A stretch of DNA of 64,000 nt, from assembly GCF_000716675.1 (NCBI RefSeq), contig NZ_JNXT01000040.1:76238-140237 (forward strand), written 5' to 3'. Both the position numbers and the translations under genes were made by a program. This document shows positions 24,130 to 32,908 of the stretch, one piece after another. The notes under the pieces were generated by a model, which had not been told where the DNA came from, did no database searches, and was given only the letters and a program-made list of their open reading frames with translations. This stretch comes from Streptomyces alboflavus (lineage in GTDB: Bacteria; Actinomycetota; Actinomycetes; Streptomycetales; Streptomycetaceae). The number at the start of each line of letters is the position of its first letter. Position 1 is the stretch's first letter.

Positions 24130-24749
24130 TGACCAGCAGCATCGAGGTACTTGCCGAGGAAGAGGTTCTGGCCGAGGAGGTGGCGCTCGGCGGCGAGGCG
24201 CACGGACCGGATCCGTTGGAGGACATCGCCCGCCGACTGCTCCTGGAGATCGGGGAGGACCCGCAGCGCGACGGACTGCGCGACACCCCCAGGCGATTCG
24301 CGCGCTGGTGGCGCGAGTTCACCCAGCACGACCCGGGCTCCGTCGACACGGTCTTCGAGACCACGGCGAGCGGCAGCCTGGTCGCCGTGTCCGGGATCGA
24401 CGTGTGGTCGCTGTGCGAGCATCACCTGCTGCCGTTCTCCTGCCGCGTCACCATCGGCTATCTGCCGCGCGAGCACATCCTCGGGCTGAGCAAGTTCGCC
24501 CGGGTCGCGCACCAGCACGCCCACCGGCTCCAGTCCCAGGAGCAGTTGACGCAGGACATCGCCGACGACATCGAGAAGCTGACGGGCTCGCCCGACGTCG
24601 CCGTCATCGGCCGCGGCGAGCACCTGTGCATGGCCATGCGCGGCGTCCGCACCCCCGCCACCATGACCACGGCGGTGTGGCGCGGCGCCCTGAAGGACAC
24701 CGGCCTGCGCCAGGAGCTCACGGCTCTCACCGGCGACAACCGGCACTGA
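24129..24749 (+). CDS. folE: GTP cyclohydrolase I (FolE-type)
   Basis: A 206-residue enzyme converting GTP to dihydroneopterin triphosphate, the entry to the deazapurine pathway. Zinc and active-site blocks are CEHHLLPF (Cys and His ligands) and EHLCMAMRGVRT, with the second zinc Cys. The N-terminus DPLEDIARRLLLEIGEDPQR is typical. It overlaps the queE stop codon (TGATG), so translation is coupled. A dedicated copy inside the cluster, apart from the folate-pathway gene presumably elsewhere, is usual for deazapurine antibiotics. Confidence 0.93.
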   Translation: MTSSIEVLAEEEVLAEEVALGGEAHGPDPLEDIARRLLLEIGEDPQRDGLRDTPRRFARWWREFTQHDPGSVDTVFETTASGSLVAVSGIDVWSLCEHHLLPFSCRVTIGYLPREHILGLSKFARVAHQHAHRLQSQEQLTQDIADDIEKLTGSPDVAVIGRGEHLCMAMRGVRTPATMTTAVWRGALKDTGLRQELTALTGDNRH

Positions 24750-24881
24750 CCGGTCCGGCGGGCCCGGCGGGCGGCGGGGACCGACCCGCCCCCGCCAGGC
24801 CCACCGGAACCGAAGAGGCCGCCGAGCCCAGCCAACGAGCGGCAATGCCCAAGGGTCCGAAGACACCAGAAGGACCCGAAG

Positions 24882-24917
24882 AGACCAGAGAGACCAGAGA
24901 GACCAGAGAGACCAGAG
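24882..24917. repeat. Four tandem copies of a 9-bp unit before the GMP-reductase-like gene
   Basis: The unit AGACCAGAG is repeated four times exactly, ending 16 bp before the ATG at 24934. It lies in the only large gap (184 bp) inside this operon and directly precedes the ribosome-binding region (GAGAGAGGGGA). Confidence 0.95.
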
Positions 24918-24933
24918 AGAGGGGACCGCACCC

Positions 24934-26109
24934 ATGCGCCTCACCGACCCGCCACGGACGGGCCTGAGCTTCGACGACGTCCTGCTCGTGCCCCAGCGCA
25001 CCGCGCTCACCAGCAGACGCCAGGCCGACCCGGCGACGGAACTCCTCCCGGGCCTGCGGCTGCGGCTGCCCGTGATCTCCGCCAACACCCAGTGGTGCAC
25101 GGGCGACCGGATGGCACGCGCCATGGCCCTGCAGGGCGGCGTCGGCATCCTGCACCGCATGCAGACCGTGGACCAGCAGGCGCAGCAGCTCGACGCCGTG
25201 AAGTCCGTCCAACCGGGCGCCGAGGACGCCGAGAACGCCGAGAACAAGGGCCGGGCGACGCTGGACGCCGACGGGCGCCTCGTGGTGGGCGCGGCGGTCG
25301 GCGTCACGGGGGACTGGCGGGAGCGTGCCCGCGCGCTCGCCGCGCTCGGCGTCGACATCCTGCTGGTCGACGTGGCGCACGGCCACAGCGACCAGGTCAT
25401 CGACACCGTGCGGGAACTGACCGCCGCCTACCCCCGGATCCCGCTCGTCGCGGGCAACGTGGCGACCGCCGCGGGTGTGCGCGACCTCGCGGCGGCGGGC
25501 GCCCAGGCGGTGAAGGTCGGCATCGGACCCGGCGGTGTCTGCACGACGCGGCTCGTCGCCGGGACCGGCGTGCCGCAGCTGACCGCGGTGCTCGACTGTG
25601 CCGCAGCGGCGGCGGACGCGGGCGTGCGGATCATCGCCGACGGCGGCATCCGGCAGGCCGGCGACCTGGCGAAGGCCCTGGCGGCGGGGGCGCACGCCGT
25701 GATGCTCGGCTCCGCGCTCGCGGGCGCCGACGAGAGCGCCGCCACGCCCGTGGAGCGGGACGGGCGGTCGTACCGCGTCAGCAACGGCTTCGTGTCGCTC
25801 GGCATGGAGCTGACGCTGCGCCGGGCGAACGGCGGCAAGGTGACCCAGGAGGAGGTCGACGACTACGTCCCCGAGGGCGTGGAGGCGACCTTCCCCGCGT
25901 CCGGCCCGCTGGCCACGACGCTGCGTCAGCTCGTCGGCGGCGTGCAGTCGGCGATGAGCTACTCCGGAGCGCCCGACCTGGCGACCTTCCGGGAGAAGGC
26001 GGAGTTCATCCGCGTCACCGGCGCGGGGCGCGCGGAGAACGGGCCGCACGCCCGGGAGCGTTCGGTGCAGATCGATGTCGACCACGTCGCGGAGGCGGTA
26101 CGGACATGA
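24934..26109 (+). CDS. tubD: NADPH-dependent GMP-reductase/IMPDH-family deaminase (TubD-type)
   Basis: A 391-residue TIM-barrel protein of the IMPDH/GMP reductase family, without CBS domains. It opens [20 protein letters not shown], the catalytic loop is [13 protein letters not shown] with the nucleophilic Cys, and the phosphate-binding block is [12 protein letters not shown]. In the tubercidin pathway of S. tubercidicus TubD was reported as an NADPH-dependent reductase doing irreversible reductive deamination, here of the 7-deazaguanine nucleotide to the deaza-IMP. The ATG follows the 9-bp repeat array. Its stop overlaps the next start as ATGA. Confidence 0.88.
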   Translation: MRLTDPPRTGLSFDDVLLVPQRTALTSRRQADPATELLPGLRLRLPVISANTQWCTGDRMARAMALQGGVGILHRMQTVDQQAQQLDAVKSVQPGAEDAENAENKGRATLDADGRLVVGAAVGVTGDWRERARALAALGVDILLVDVAHGHSDQVIDTVRELTAAYPRIPLVAGNVATAAGVRDLAAAGAQAVKVGIGPGGVCTTRLVAGTGVPQLTAVLDCAAAAADAGVRIIADGGIRQAGDLAKALAAGAHAVMLGSALAGADESAATPVERDGRSYRVSNGFVSLGMELTLRRANGGKVTQEEVDDYVPEGVEATFPASGPLATTLRQLVGGVQSAMSYSGAPDLATFREKAEFIRVTGAGRAENGPHARERSVQIDVDHVAEAVRT

Positions 26110-26690
26110 CGGACACCCCCCTCACCCAGGAGTCACGCGATCGGGCCGCGGCGCCCGCCATGTGGTCGCGGCAGGGGCCCTACCTCCTGGACTGGGCCTC
26201 CTTCGGCGTCCTCGTCGACGACCTCGCGGACCAGGTGCGCGCCGACGGCTTCGTGCCCGACGCGGTGCTCGCGCTCGCCCGCGGCGGACTCACCCCCGCC
26301 GGACATCTGACGTGCGCCCTCGACGTCCCCGTGACGCATGTCGTACGCGTCCGGCGCACGGCCGACGACAGCCGGTACGCCACGAAGAACCCGCCCGTCA
26401 TCGACAGCGCGACCCCGCTGCCGCTCGGCGCGGGCAGGCGGGTCCTGGTCGTCGACGACATCGTCGGCACCGGCGAGACGGCCGCGGTGGTCCTCGGCCA
26501 TCTCGCGGCCGCGGGTGTCGCGGCGGACGACGTCAGGTTCGCCGCGGTCGTCCGCAACCACCAGAGCTCCTACGTGCCCGAGTACTGCGCCGCCGTCATC
26601 GACGACTGGATCGTCTTCCCCTGGGAGACGGCCCGCGAGTCCACCGCGGACTGCCGCCCGTTCCCGGCCGCACTGCGGGTGCGGACATGA
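26106..26690 (+). CDS. tubE: Phosphoribosyltransferase joining PRPP to 7-carboxy-7-deazaguanine (TubE-type)
   Basis: A 194-residue type I phosphoribosyltransferase. The PRPP loop is RVLVVDDIVGTGETAAVVLG (about residues 110-129, paired aspartates). The N-terminal ALARGGLTPAGHL holds the pyrophosphate loop, and the tail is VIDDWIVFPWETARES. TubE of the tubercidin pathway was reported to use PRPP and 7-carboxy-7-deazaguanine. Position between the reductase and UbiD genes, with 4-bp overlaps on both sides, supports the assignment. Confidence 0.88.
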   Translation: MTDTPLTQESRDRAAAPAMWSRQGPYLLDWASFGVLVDDLADQVRADGFVPDAVLALARGGLTPAGHLTCALDVPVTHVVRVRRTADDSRYATKNPPVIDSATPLPLGAGRRVLVVDDIVGTGETAAVVLGHLAAAGVAADDVRFAAVVRNHQSSYVPEYCAAVIDDWIVFPWETARESTADCRPFPAALRVRT

Positions 26691-27982
26691 GCGCGGACAC
26701 GGCCGGAGGGAGCGGACAGCGGCACATGGGGGGCGACTTCCCCGGCAGCGGCCTCACGCGCGTCGTCTGCGCCGCCGAGATCGGCCTGCCCGGCTGCTAC
26801 GACGCCGTCGACCTGTACACGTACGACGCTCCGGTCAGCACCCGCGTCGAGGCGGCCCGTACCGTCGCCGACATCGAGCGGACGCACGGCTCCCGGCCCA
26901 CGGTGGTGTTCACGAACCTCACCGAACGGCCGGGGGCGCGCGTCCTGTGCCACCCCTATCCGCGGGCCGTCCTGCTGGCGGCGCTCACCACGTCCGAGGA
27001 GAAGCACCTGCCGGAGATGGCCGACCGCCTTGCCCGCCCCGTCCCCACCGAGCCCGTGCCCGGCCAGGGCGTCGTGGTCCGGCGGGACGTGCCGGGCCTG
27101 CTGGCCGGTCTTCCGCTGCTCCAGCACCGCCCCGGCGACGCGGGGCCCTACCTCACCGCGGGGGTGGGCGTGACGACCCGCCCGGACGGCGGCGGCGTCA
27201 ACATGGGGTTCTACCGCGCCCAGGTGGTGGGCCCCGACCGGGCCCGGATCTTCCTCGACCCGCGCACGGACGGACACCGCAACCTGCGGGAGTGGCTGGC
27301 GACCGGTCGCCCCATGCCGATCTCGGTCTTCCTCGGCGCGGACCCGGCGGTCACCGTCGTCGCGGCGTCCCGCCTCCCCGCCGAGGGCGACGACTACGAA
27401 ATCGCCTCGCGGCTGCTCGGCCACCGCATCGGCGTCGCGGGCAGCCCGCCGGTGCCGGACGACGCGACCCACGTCATCACCGGCCTCGTGCACGAGGAGG
27501 ACGAAGTCGAGGGCCCCTTCGGGGAGTTCAAGGGCTACTACGCGGAGGCCCGGCGCAGCAACGTCCTCACGGTGACCGGTGTCTTCGCCACGCCGGGGGC
27601 GCCGATGCCGACGATCGTGGCGGGCGCCGAGTCGGGGCTCACCCTGATGAGCTTCCAGAACGAGTACCTGATGTACGCGCACCTGCGCGGCGCCGGTCAC
27701 CCGATCAGGTCGGTCCGCTACTCCCTGAAGGCCCGGGGCGAGTTCGTCGCGTACATCGAGTGCGACGAACCGAGCGCGGAACTGGTGCGGGAGGCGATGG
27801 CCTTCGACGTCCGTTCGAAGGTGGTCGTCTGCGGCCCGGACCTGTCCAACCCCGGCCAGGCGCTTGCGACCTATGGTTTCACCACACGCACCGAGCCCTA
27901 CTACCGCAAGGGCAGGGTGGAGGGGCAACGTATAGGTCTGGCCCTGGTCATCCCACCCGAGGGCCGGCCGACCGAGTACTGA
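26687..27982 (+). CDS. tubF: UbiD-family prenyl-FMN decarboxylase (probable TubF)
   Basis: A 431-residue member of the UbiD family, somewhat shorter than E. coli UbiD. Visible blocks are GGGVNMGFYRAQVVGPDRAR (substrate and prFMN region with Arg) and VHEEDEVEGPFGEFKGYY, which holds the Glu-x-Pro-x-Gly-Glu acid pair, then a C-terminal helix bundle. In this pathway it would remove the 7-carboxylate from the deazaguanine nucleotide. It needs prenylated FMN from a UbiX enzyme, which is not in the window. The name tubF is inferred from gene order between the TubE- and TubG-like genes. The ATG overlaps the previous stop. Confidence 0.85.
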   Translation: MSADTAGGSGQRHMGGDFPGSGLTRVVCAAEIGLPGCYDAVDLYTYDAPVSTRVEAARTVADIERTHGSRPTVVFTNLTERPGARVLCHPYPRAVLLAALTTSEEKHLPEMADRLARPVPTEPVPGQGVVVRRDVPGLLAGLPLLQHRPGDAGPYLTAGVGVTTRPDGGGVNMGFYRAQVVGPDRARIFLDPRTDGHRNLREWLATGRPMPISVFLGADPAVTVVAASRLPAEGDDYEIASRLLGHRIGVAGSPPVPDDATHVITGLVHEEDEVEGPFGEFKGYYAEARRSNVLTVTGVFATPGAPMPTIVAGAESGLTLMSFQNEYLMYAHLRGAGHPIRSVRYSLKARGEFVAYIECDEPSAELVREAMAFDVRSKVVVCGPDLSNPGQALATYGFTTRTEPYYRKGRVEGQRIGLALVIPPEGRPTEY

Positions 27983-28052
27983 CCGAGCACGTACGGCACG
28001 ACCGATCACCGACAAAGCGCTCGACGACGACGGAACGAGGACGCAGAGCACG

Positions 28053-28559
28053 ATGAGCCGATTCGCAGAGGCGCTGCCCGCGGCGCTGTTGGTGGTTCCC
28101 GGCCCCGGTGGGACCGTGACGTTCATCCACCAGCTGAAGGGCCCGTACGCCGGGAGCTGGCTGCTGCCCGGCGGTGGCATCGAGCGCGGGGAGGCCGCCG
28201 AGGCCGCCGCGCTGCGGGAGGCCCGTGAGGAGACCGGCATCGCGGTGGAGTCCTGCTCCCTCTTCGCCGTCTACGAGTTCACAGGCAAGTGGGAGCAGGG
28301 CGACTACCACCTGCTGATGTTCGCCTGCCTCGCCGACCGCGCGTACGAGCTGCCCGCGGGCTACGAGGGCCACAACGTCGGGGAGATCAGGCAGGCGCGG
28401 CTCGGGGAGATCGCCATGCACTCGACGGACTACCAGATCCTCACCGACGCCGGTGTCGCCGCGTACGACGACGAGACCATCGCGCGCGGGCTCGCGGAGG
28501 ACGGCATCACGATGCGCGCCCACCGGGTGGGCTCCACCAAGCGGTTCATCGCGCCTTGA
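28053..28559 (+). CDS. tubG: Nudix hydrolase (TubG-type)
   Basis: A 168-residue hydrolase with a complete Nudix box GGIERGEAAEAAALREAREE followed by TGI (about residues 42-64; all metal-binding glutamates present). TubG of the tubercidin pathway was reported as a cobalt-preferring Nudix hydrolase acting in the last tailoring step. The gap of 70 bp after tubF and the same strand suggest one transcript. Its last 14 bp overlap, tail to tail, with the kinase gene on the other strand. Confidence 0.88.
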   Translation: MSRFAEALPAALLVVPGPGGTVTFIHQLKGPYAGSWLLPGGGIERGEAAEAAALREAREETGIAVESCSLFAVYEFTGKWEQGDYHLLMFACLADRAYELPAGYEGHNVGEIRQARLGEIAMHSTDYQILTDAGVAAYDDETIARGLAEDGITMRAHRVGSTKRFIAP

Positions 28560-29481
28560 GACCCGCGGCCGCCGACACGGCACGGCAGGTGCTCTGCCGG
28601 CACCCGATGGTCACCCGGGCCGCCCGCAGCCCCTGGGCGAGGGCGGCCCGGGGGCTCGCGCCGGTGCTGAGCCCCAGCACGAAGGCGGCCGCGAGCGCGT
28701 CGCCCGCTCCCGTGTCGTCCGCGCAGGCGCCGGGCTCGGCGGGCAGGAACAGGACCTCGTCGTACTCCGCCGAGGCCACGGCGGCCCCGTCCGCGCCCGA
28801 CGTGACCACGACCACGCGGGGGCCCAGATGACGCAGCCGCGCGGCCTGCTCGGCGGGCGTCCCGGCCCGGCACAGGAGGTGCCGGGCCTCGCGCGCGTTC
28901 AGGAGCAGGACGTCGTACAGCGGCAGAAGACGGGGGCGCGGCCCGAAGTCGGCCTGGCGCGTGGGCATGCAGCACATGAGCGTGCCGTGCCGTCGGGCCT
29001 GCCGGGACGTCCAGGTCAGCAGGTCCTCGTCGAGGCCGCCTTCGGCGACGACGGCTCGGGCGCGGGCGACGCGGGTGTCGAGGGCGGGGCCGCGCAGGGC
29101 GGTGGCCGCCGCCGGGTCGGGCAGAGCGATGCGCGAGGTGATCTGCCGGCGCAGGCCGTCCAGGGTGACGTCGAAGCGGCCGACGCCGCCGTCGGTGCGG
29201 AGCACCTGGAGGCGGACGCCGAGGCGCGTCAGCTCGTCCTCGAGGGCCTCGGCGTCCGGGCCGAACCCGGACAGGCCCACGAAGCTCGGCCGGGCTCCCA
29301 GTCTGGCCAGATTGACCGCGACGTTGCGGCCCACGCCGCCGTGATGCCGCTCCACGCTCCAGACCGCCTGCGTCCGGCGGCCCGCGGCCGCGGTGTGGGT
29401 GCCCGCGCTGAAGTACTTGCGGTCCATCACGAGCGAGCCCATGACGACGATGTCGCCGAGGCCGTCGCGCCGTTCACGCAT
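28546..29481 (-). CDS. PfkB-family carbohydrate/nucleoside kinase (probable TubH)
   Basis: A 311-residue ribokinase-like enzyme. The N-terminal substrate motif is VERHHGGVGRNVAVNLARLG (PfkB signature 1), and the C-terminal ADDTGAGDALAAAFVLGL (signature 2) has the catalytic Asp. I chose ATG 29481; the frame runs further upstream through a repeat-rich leader that does not look coding. PfkB enzymes phosphorylate sugars or nucleosides. In this cluster it could rephosphorylate the nucleoside inside the cell, for self-protection or salvage, which is inference. It is the only cluster gene on the minus strand and is divergent from the exporter. Confidence 0.83.
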   Translation of the reverse strand: MRERRDGLGDIVVMGSLVMDRKYFSAGTHTAAAGRRTQAVWSVERHHGGVGRNVAVNLARLGARPSFVGLSGFGPDAEALEDELTRLGVRLQVLRTDGGVGRFDVTLDGLRRQITSRIALPDPAAATALRGPALDTRVARARAVVAEGGLDEDLLTWTSRQARRHGTLMCCMPTRQADFGPRPRLLPLYDVLLLNAREARHLLCRAGTPAEQAARLRHLGPRVVVVTSGADGAAVASAEYDEVLFLPAEPGACADDTGAGDALAAAFVLGLSTGASPRAALAQGLRAARVTIGCRQSTCRAVSAAAGLKAR

Positions 29482-29498
29482 CGGATCGTCCCCCCGAG

Positions 29499-29534
29499 CC
29501 AAGTCGTGCCCCCGAACCAAGTCGTGCCCCCGAG
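29499..29534. repeat. Two tandem copies of an 18-bp unit between kinase and exporter genes
   Basis: CCAAGTCGTGCCCCCGAA is repeated head to tail with one difference in the last base. It lies in the 109-bp divergent promoter region of the PfkB and MFS genes. Confidence 0.9.
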
Positions 29535-29590
29535 ACGAGCAGTGCCGCCCAGTCCATCCGTGTCCCCGGACCCAGAGGAAACCCCACGTC

Positions 29591-30904
29591 GTGGAAGAGA
29601 AGGCTGAGAAAGCCGCACAGAGCCACGGAGTCGACGCGTCTTCGGACACCGCGGAGGCGTCCGGTTTTTGGTGGAAGTTCTGGCTGATCTATCTCGCGGG
29701 CGTCACCGCGGCCACCAGTATGGGGAAGATTACGCCGGTTTCCGTAGAAATGCGAGAGGAGTTGTCGCTCTCTCTCAGTCAAGTGGCGCTCATCGCCTCC
29801 TTGGTGACGGCCGTCGCCGCCGTGCTCGGCCTGCTCGTCAGTTATCTGCTGCGTCCCTACGACCCGCGCCGGATGCTGGTGGGCGGCCTGGTCGTCATGG
29901 GCGTCGCGGGCCTCTTCTGCGCCCACACGGGGAGCTTCGGCGCGCTGTTCGGCGGACGGCTCCTGGAGAGCGTCGGCTACGTGATCGTGGTGATCGTCGC
30001 ACCGGTCCTGCTGTTCGGCCTGGGCAGCGGGAGCCGGCTGACGTCGGCGCTCGCCATCTGGGGCACATTCATGCCCGTGGGCCTCGCGGTCGGGTCGTTC
30101 GCGGGCGGTGTCCTGTCCACGTGGTTCGACTGGCAGGCCTGGCTGACGATCGCGGGCGCCGTGACGCTGGTGGTCGCGGCCGCGACGACGCGGCTGCCCG
30201 CGGACATCGCCCGCCACCGCCCCGCACCCGCGCGCGCCGCACGCCTCGCCCGCGGGGGCCGCCCGCCGGGGCGCCCCCGGGACCTGCGCGGGCGGGCCCG
30301 CAGGCTGGCGCGCCCCATCGCCCTGGGCGCGGGCTTCGCCACGATCAGCGGCGCGATCGTCACCTGCGTCACCCTCTACCCCACTTATCTGCACGAGGAG
30401 TTCGACGTCCCCACCGAGACCGCGGGAACCCTCACCGGCATCGTGTCGTTCGTCGGCGTCGCCGGTGGCTTCCTGGCGAGCGCCCTGTTGCGCCGGGGCA
30501 AGGACGTGAAGCACCTGTTCCTGGTGGCGCTCCTGATGCCGGCCGGAGCGTTCGCCGCCTTTGGCGGGGTGGGCGGCACCTGGGGCTCCGTGAGCAGCGC
30601 CCTGGTGGTCGCGCTCAGCAACGAACTGGTCGTGGCGTCGGTCTTCGCCGCCATTCCCCTCGCCGTCCGCGCCACCTCCGACATGGACGCCGCGAACGGC
30701 CTGGTCGCCCAGCTCGGCAGCATCGGCGCGCTCGCCGCCCCGCCCCTGGTCGGCCTCGCCGTCACCGCGGCGGACGGCTGGTGGGCGGTCGGGCCCTGCC
30801 TGCTGGTGGGGACCGGTGCGGGGACGGTGCTGCTGTGCCTCGCGACGCGCGGGGGACGGGAGGAGGGGCACAGGGAGGAGGAGAAGGTGGCGGAGTCGAC
30901 GTAG
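29591..30904 (+). CDS. MFS transporter, probable nucleoside exporter (TubI-like)
   Basis: A 437-residue, 12-helix major facilitator. Helix 1 begins FWLIYLAGVTAATSMGKITP, the loop 2-3 reads LLRPYDPRRMLVGG, and a basic central loop rich in Arg and Pro separates the halves. I chose GTG 29591 after AGAGGAA; upstream sequence is repeat-rich leader. The build matches cyanate/nitrate-type MFS proteins used for drug efflux. As the last gene of the deazapurine cluster it most likely exports the product and gives self-resistance. Confidence 0.87.
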   Translation: MEEKAEKAAQSHGVDASSDTAEASGFWWKFWLIYLAGVTAATSMGKITPVSVEMREELSLSLSQVALIASLVTAVAAVLGLLVSYLLRPYDPRRMLVGGLVVMGVAGLFCAHTGSFGALFGGRLLESVGYVIVVIVAPVLLFGLGSGSRLTSALAIWGTFMPVGLAVGSFAGGVLSTWFDWQAWLTIAGAVTLVVAAATTRLPADIARHRPAPARAARLARGGRPPGRPRDLRGRARRLARPIALGAGFATISGAIVTCVTLYPTYLHEEFDVPTETAGTLTGIVSFVGVAGGFLASALLRRGKDVKHLFLVALLMPAGAFAAFGGVGGTWGSVSSALVVALSNELVVASVFAAIPLAVRATSDMDAANGLVAQLGSIGALAAPPLVGLAVTAADGWWAVGPCLLVGTGAGTVLLCLATRGGREEGHREEEKVAEST

Positions 30905-31045
30905 GGCCCGTAGGAGCGTCGCGAACCCAACTCGGCGTCCCCGCACCGGATTTGTCACACGGGTGGCTAGTCCTTCGTGCCTCCCTCGTCGACGGTGGTC
31001 CCTCCTGTGCGCGTGGAAGGACTCGGCCGTGAGAGGGGTTCAACC

Positions 31046-32173
31046 GTGAGACGTAGGCGTTTTGTGGCAGGGATGACCGGGGCGCTGGCGGGGATCGCAC
31101 TCGGCGCGGACCCGGTCCGGGCCGCCACGTCGGGATCGCGCGCACCGGGCTGGCAGCCCGTGCCGGCGCCCGGCAGCACCCCCGCCGCCCAGCTGCGCCG
31201 CATCGCCGCCGCGAGCGCTCGACTGGCGTGGTCCGTGGGCGAGGAGAACCTGGCAGGACCCTCGCGCGGCCGCGCGCTCGCCATGGTGTGGAACGGCACC
31301 GCCTGGACCAAGACCGACCTGTCGCACCTGGAGCACAGCCGGTTGAGCGACGTCTCGGGGACGTGCGCGACCTCGGCGTGGAGCGTCGGCATGCCGACGG
31401 GGACGGCGAGCCCGCTGCTGCGGTGGGACGGCGCGACCTGGCGCACGGCCACGTTCCCGGGACAGGGCGAGTCGGGCGTCCGCCTGGAGGGGGTCGCCGT
31501 CGGCGCCGACCGGCAGGTGTGGATCTGCGGCACCCGGGGCGGCGCTGCCCGGCTGCTGCACGGGGACGGGCGGCAGTGGCGGTGGCTGGACCCGCTGCCC
31601 GTCGCGAGCGCCAACCTGTACCGGGTCGTCCTCGCCCCGTCGGGCGCGGTGTGGGTGAGCGGTGACCAGGCGTCAGGCGGCGGCTGGGCGGGGCTCGTCG
31701 CCCGCTGGGACGGGGCGTGGACGGTCCTGCCCCCGGTCACGGGAGCCCGGCTCAGCATCAGCGACGTGCACGCGGCCGCCCCCGACGACGTGTGGGCGGT
31801 GGGCACCGACGCGGGCGTCGGCGGCCCGCCAGGACGCCCCGGCAACCCGGCCCTGAGCCACTGGGACGGCACGGCCTGGACCCGGGTGCCACCGGGCTTC
31901 ACCGTCGGCGCGCTGTCCGGCATCGCCGCCGACGGTGAGGGCCGCGCCGCGTGGATCTCGGGCTGGAACTACCAGGACCAGAGCCGCACCACCTACCTGC
32001 GCAGGGACGGCGACACCTGGACGGTGGCGCGCGGTCCCGCAGGACCGGCGTCGGCGCCCTACCTCAACGACGTGGTCCCCGTCCCGGGCACCACGGGCTA
32101 CTGGTCGGCGGGGATGACGAGGCCCGTCCCGGCCCCGCCGACCGAGGCCTACACGGAACGCTTCGAAGCCTGA
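31046..32173 (+). CDS. Tat-exported beta-propeller-like protein
   Basis: A 375-residue secreted protein. The signal RRRRFVAGMTGALAGIALGA has a twin-arginine start and the AxA site is near residue 30. The mature part is built of about seven similar blades containing W(D/N)G-x-(A/T)W (VWNGTAWTKTDL, RWDGATWRTATF, HWDGTAWTRVPP), like a beta-propeller. No catalytic residues are evident. GTG 31046 is chosen because GAGAGGGG lies 7 bp upstream and the signal starts there. A binding or structural role outside the cell is likely. Confidence 0.8.
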   Translation: MRRRRFVAGMTGALAGIALGADPVRAATSGSRAPGWQPVPAPGSTPAAQLRRIAAASARLAWSVGEENLAGPSRGRALAMVWNGTAWTKTDLSHLEHSRLSDVSGTCATSAWSVGMPTGTASPLLRWDGATWRTATFPGQGESGVRLEGVAVGADRQVWICGTRGGAARLLHGDGRQWRWLDPLPVASANLYRVVLAPSGAVWVSGDQASGGGWAGLVARWDGAWTVLPPVTGARLSISDVHAAAPDDVWAVGTDAGVGGPPGRPGNPALSHWDGTAWTRVPPGFTVGALSGIAADGEGRAAWISGWNYQDQSRTTYLRRDGDTWTVARGPAGPASAPYLNDVVPVPGTTGYWSAGMTRPVPAPPTEAYTERFEA

Positions 32174-32181
32174 GCCCGACT

Positions 32182-32589
32182 TCAGTCGACGACGGCGGTG
32201 GCCTCCAGCTCGACCAGATGATCGGGGACGTCCAGTGCCGCGATGCCCAACAGCGTGGCGGGCGGCACGGGCGTGCTCCCCAGCTTCGCGCCCGCTCGGG
32301 AGATCCCCTCCAGGAGCTCCGGCATCTTCTCGGGGCTCCAGTCGACGACGTACACGGTCATCTTCGCCACGTCCGCGAAGGAAGCGCCGACCTCGGCGAG
32401 GGCGGTGGCGACATTGAGGTAGCACTGCTCGACCTGGGCGGCGAGGTCACCCGCGCCGACGGTGTTCCCCTCGGCGTCCCAGGAGACCTGCCCGGCGAGG
32501 AACACGAGCTTCGACCCGGTCGCGATCGACACCTGCCGGTACGCGTCGATCTCGGGCAATCCGCTGGGGTTGACCAGGGTGATGGCCAT
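32182..32589 (-). CDS. RidA-family (YjgF/YER057c/UK114) protein
   Basis: A 135-residue RidA-like protein. Typical blocks are KLVFLAGQVSWDAEGN, QVEQCYLNVATALAEVGASF and MTVYVVDWSPEKMPELLEGI. The C-terminal PPATLLGIAALDVPDHLVEL contains the family P-x-(S/A)-T-x-x-x-(V/I)-x-x-L pattern, although the catalytic Arg of true RidA imine deaminases (PaRsxxxv) is not seen. It may therefore be a non-deaminase member. GGAGG lies 8 bp before ATG 32589. Confidence 0.85.
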   Translation of the reverse strand: MAITLVNPSGLPEIDAYRQVSIATGSKLVFLAGQVSWDAEGNTVGAGDLAAQVEQCYLNVATALAEVGASFADVAKMTVYVVDWSPEKMPELLEGISRAGAKLGSTPVPPATLLGIAALDVPDHLVELEATAVVD

Positions 32590-32600
32590 GCTGTCCGCCT

Positions 32601-32647
32601 CCTTGCCATGAGCGCTTGCGAGCTCCTTGCCGTGAGCGCTTGCGAGG
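32601..32647. repeat. 24-bp direct repeat containing AGCGCT palindromes upstream of the RidA gene
   Basis: Two adjacent copies of a 24-bp unit (CCTTGCCRTGAGCGCTTGCG with AG following) lie within 60 bp of the RidA start, and the second copy carries one transition. Each copy has the palindrome AGCGCT. They could be duplicated operator sites or simply a slippage duplication covering the ribosome site. Confidence 0.85.
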
Positions 32648-32908
32648 CCGCACACCGCCGCCCGTACCAGAGCACTCCGGGGTTCCTGTGGTTACTCGTA
32701 AACGCTAAGAGAGCACGCGCTGACCTGGAAGAACGCACTTTTCGGTGACTGGGGAACCCGAAGGTGACCCAGTAGCTCAGCGGCACGCCCGGGTCAGGAG
32801 CGACGCGCACCGTAGGGCCAACCCCCGGATCTCGCAGTGGCCAACCCCCTTGCCGATGCGGTGGATCACCCCAGTGCGCCCGGGTACCGGGGACGGCAGA
32901 GTCCAGTC

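Noticed and set aside
22920..30904. Toyocamycin/sangivamycin or queuosine pathway
   Set aside because: No preQ0 synthase (QueC), nitrile hydratase subunits or QueF are present. UbiD and a phosphoribosyltransferase fit decarboxylation to a 7-unsubstituted deazapurine.
32358..32810. A 150-codon minus-strand frame reaching into the gap before the alpha/beta hydrolase
   Set aside because: It overlaps the RidA gene in another frame, has no ribosome site and no recognisable domain.
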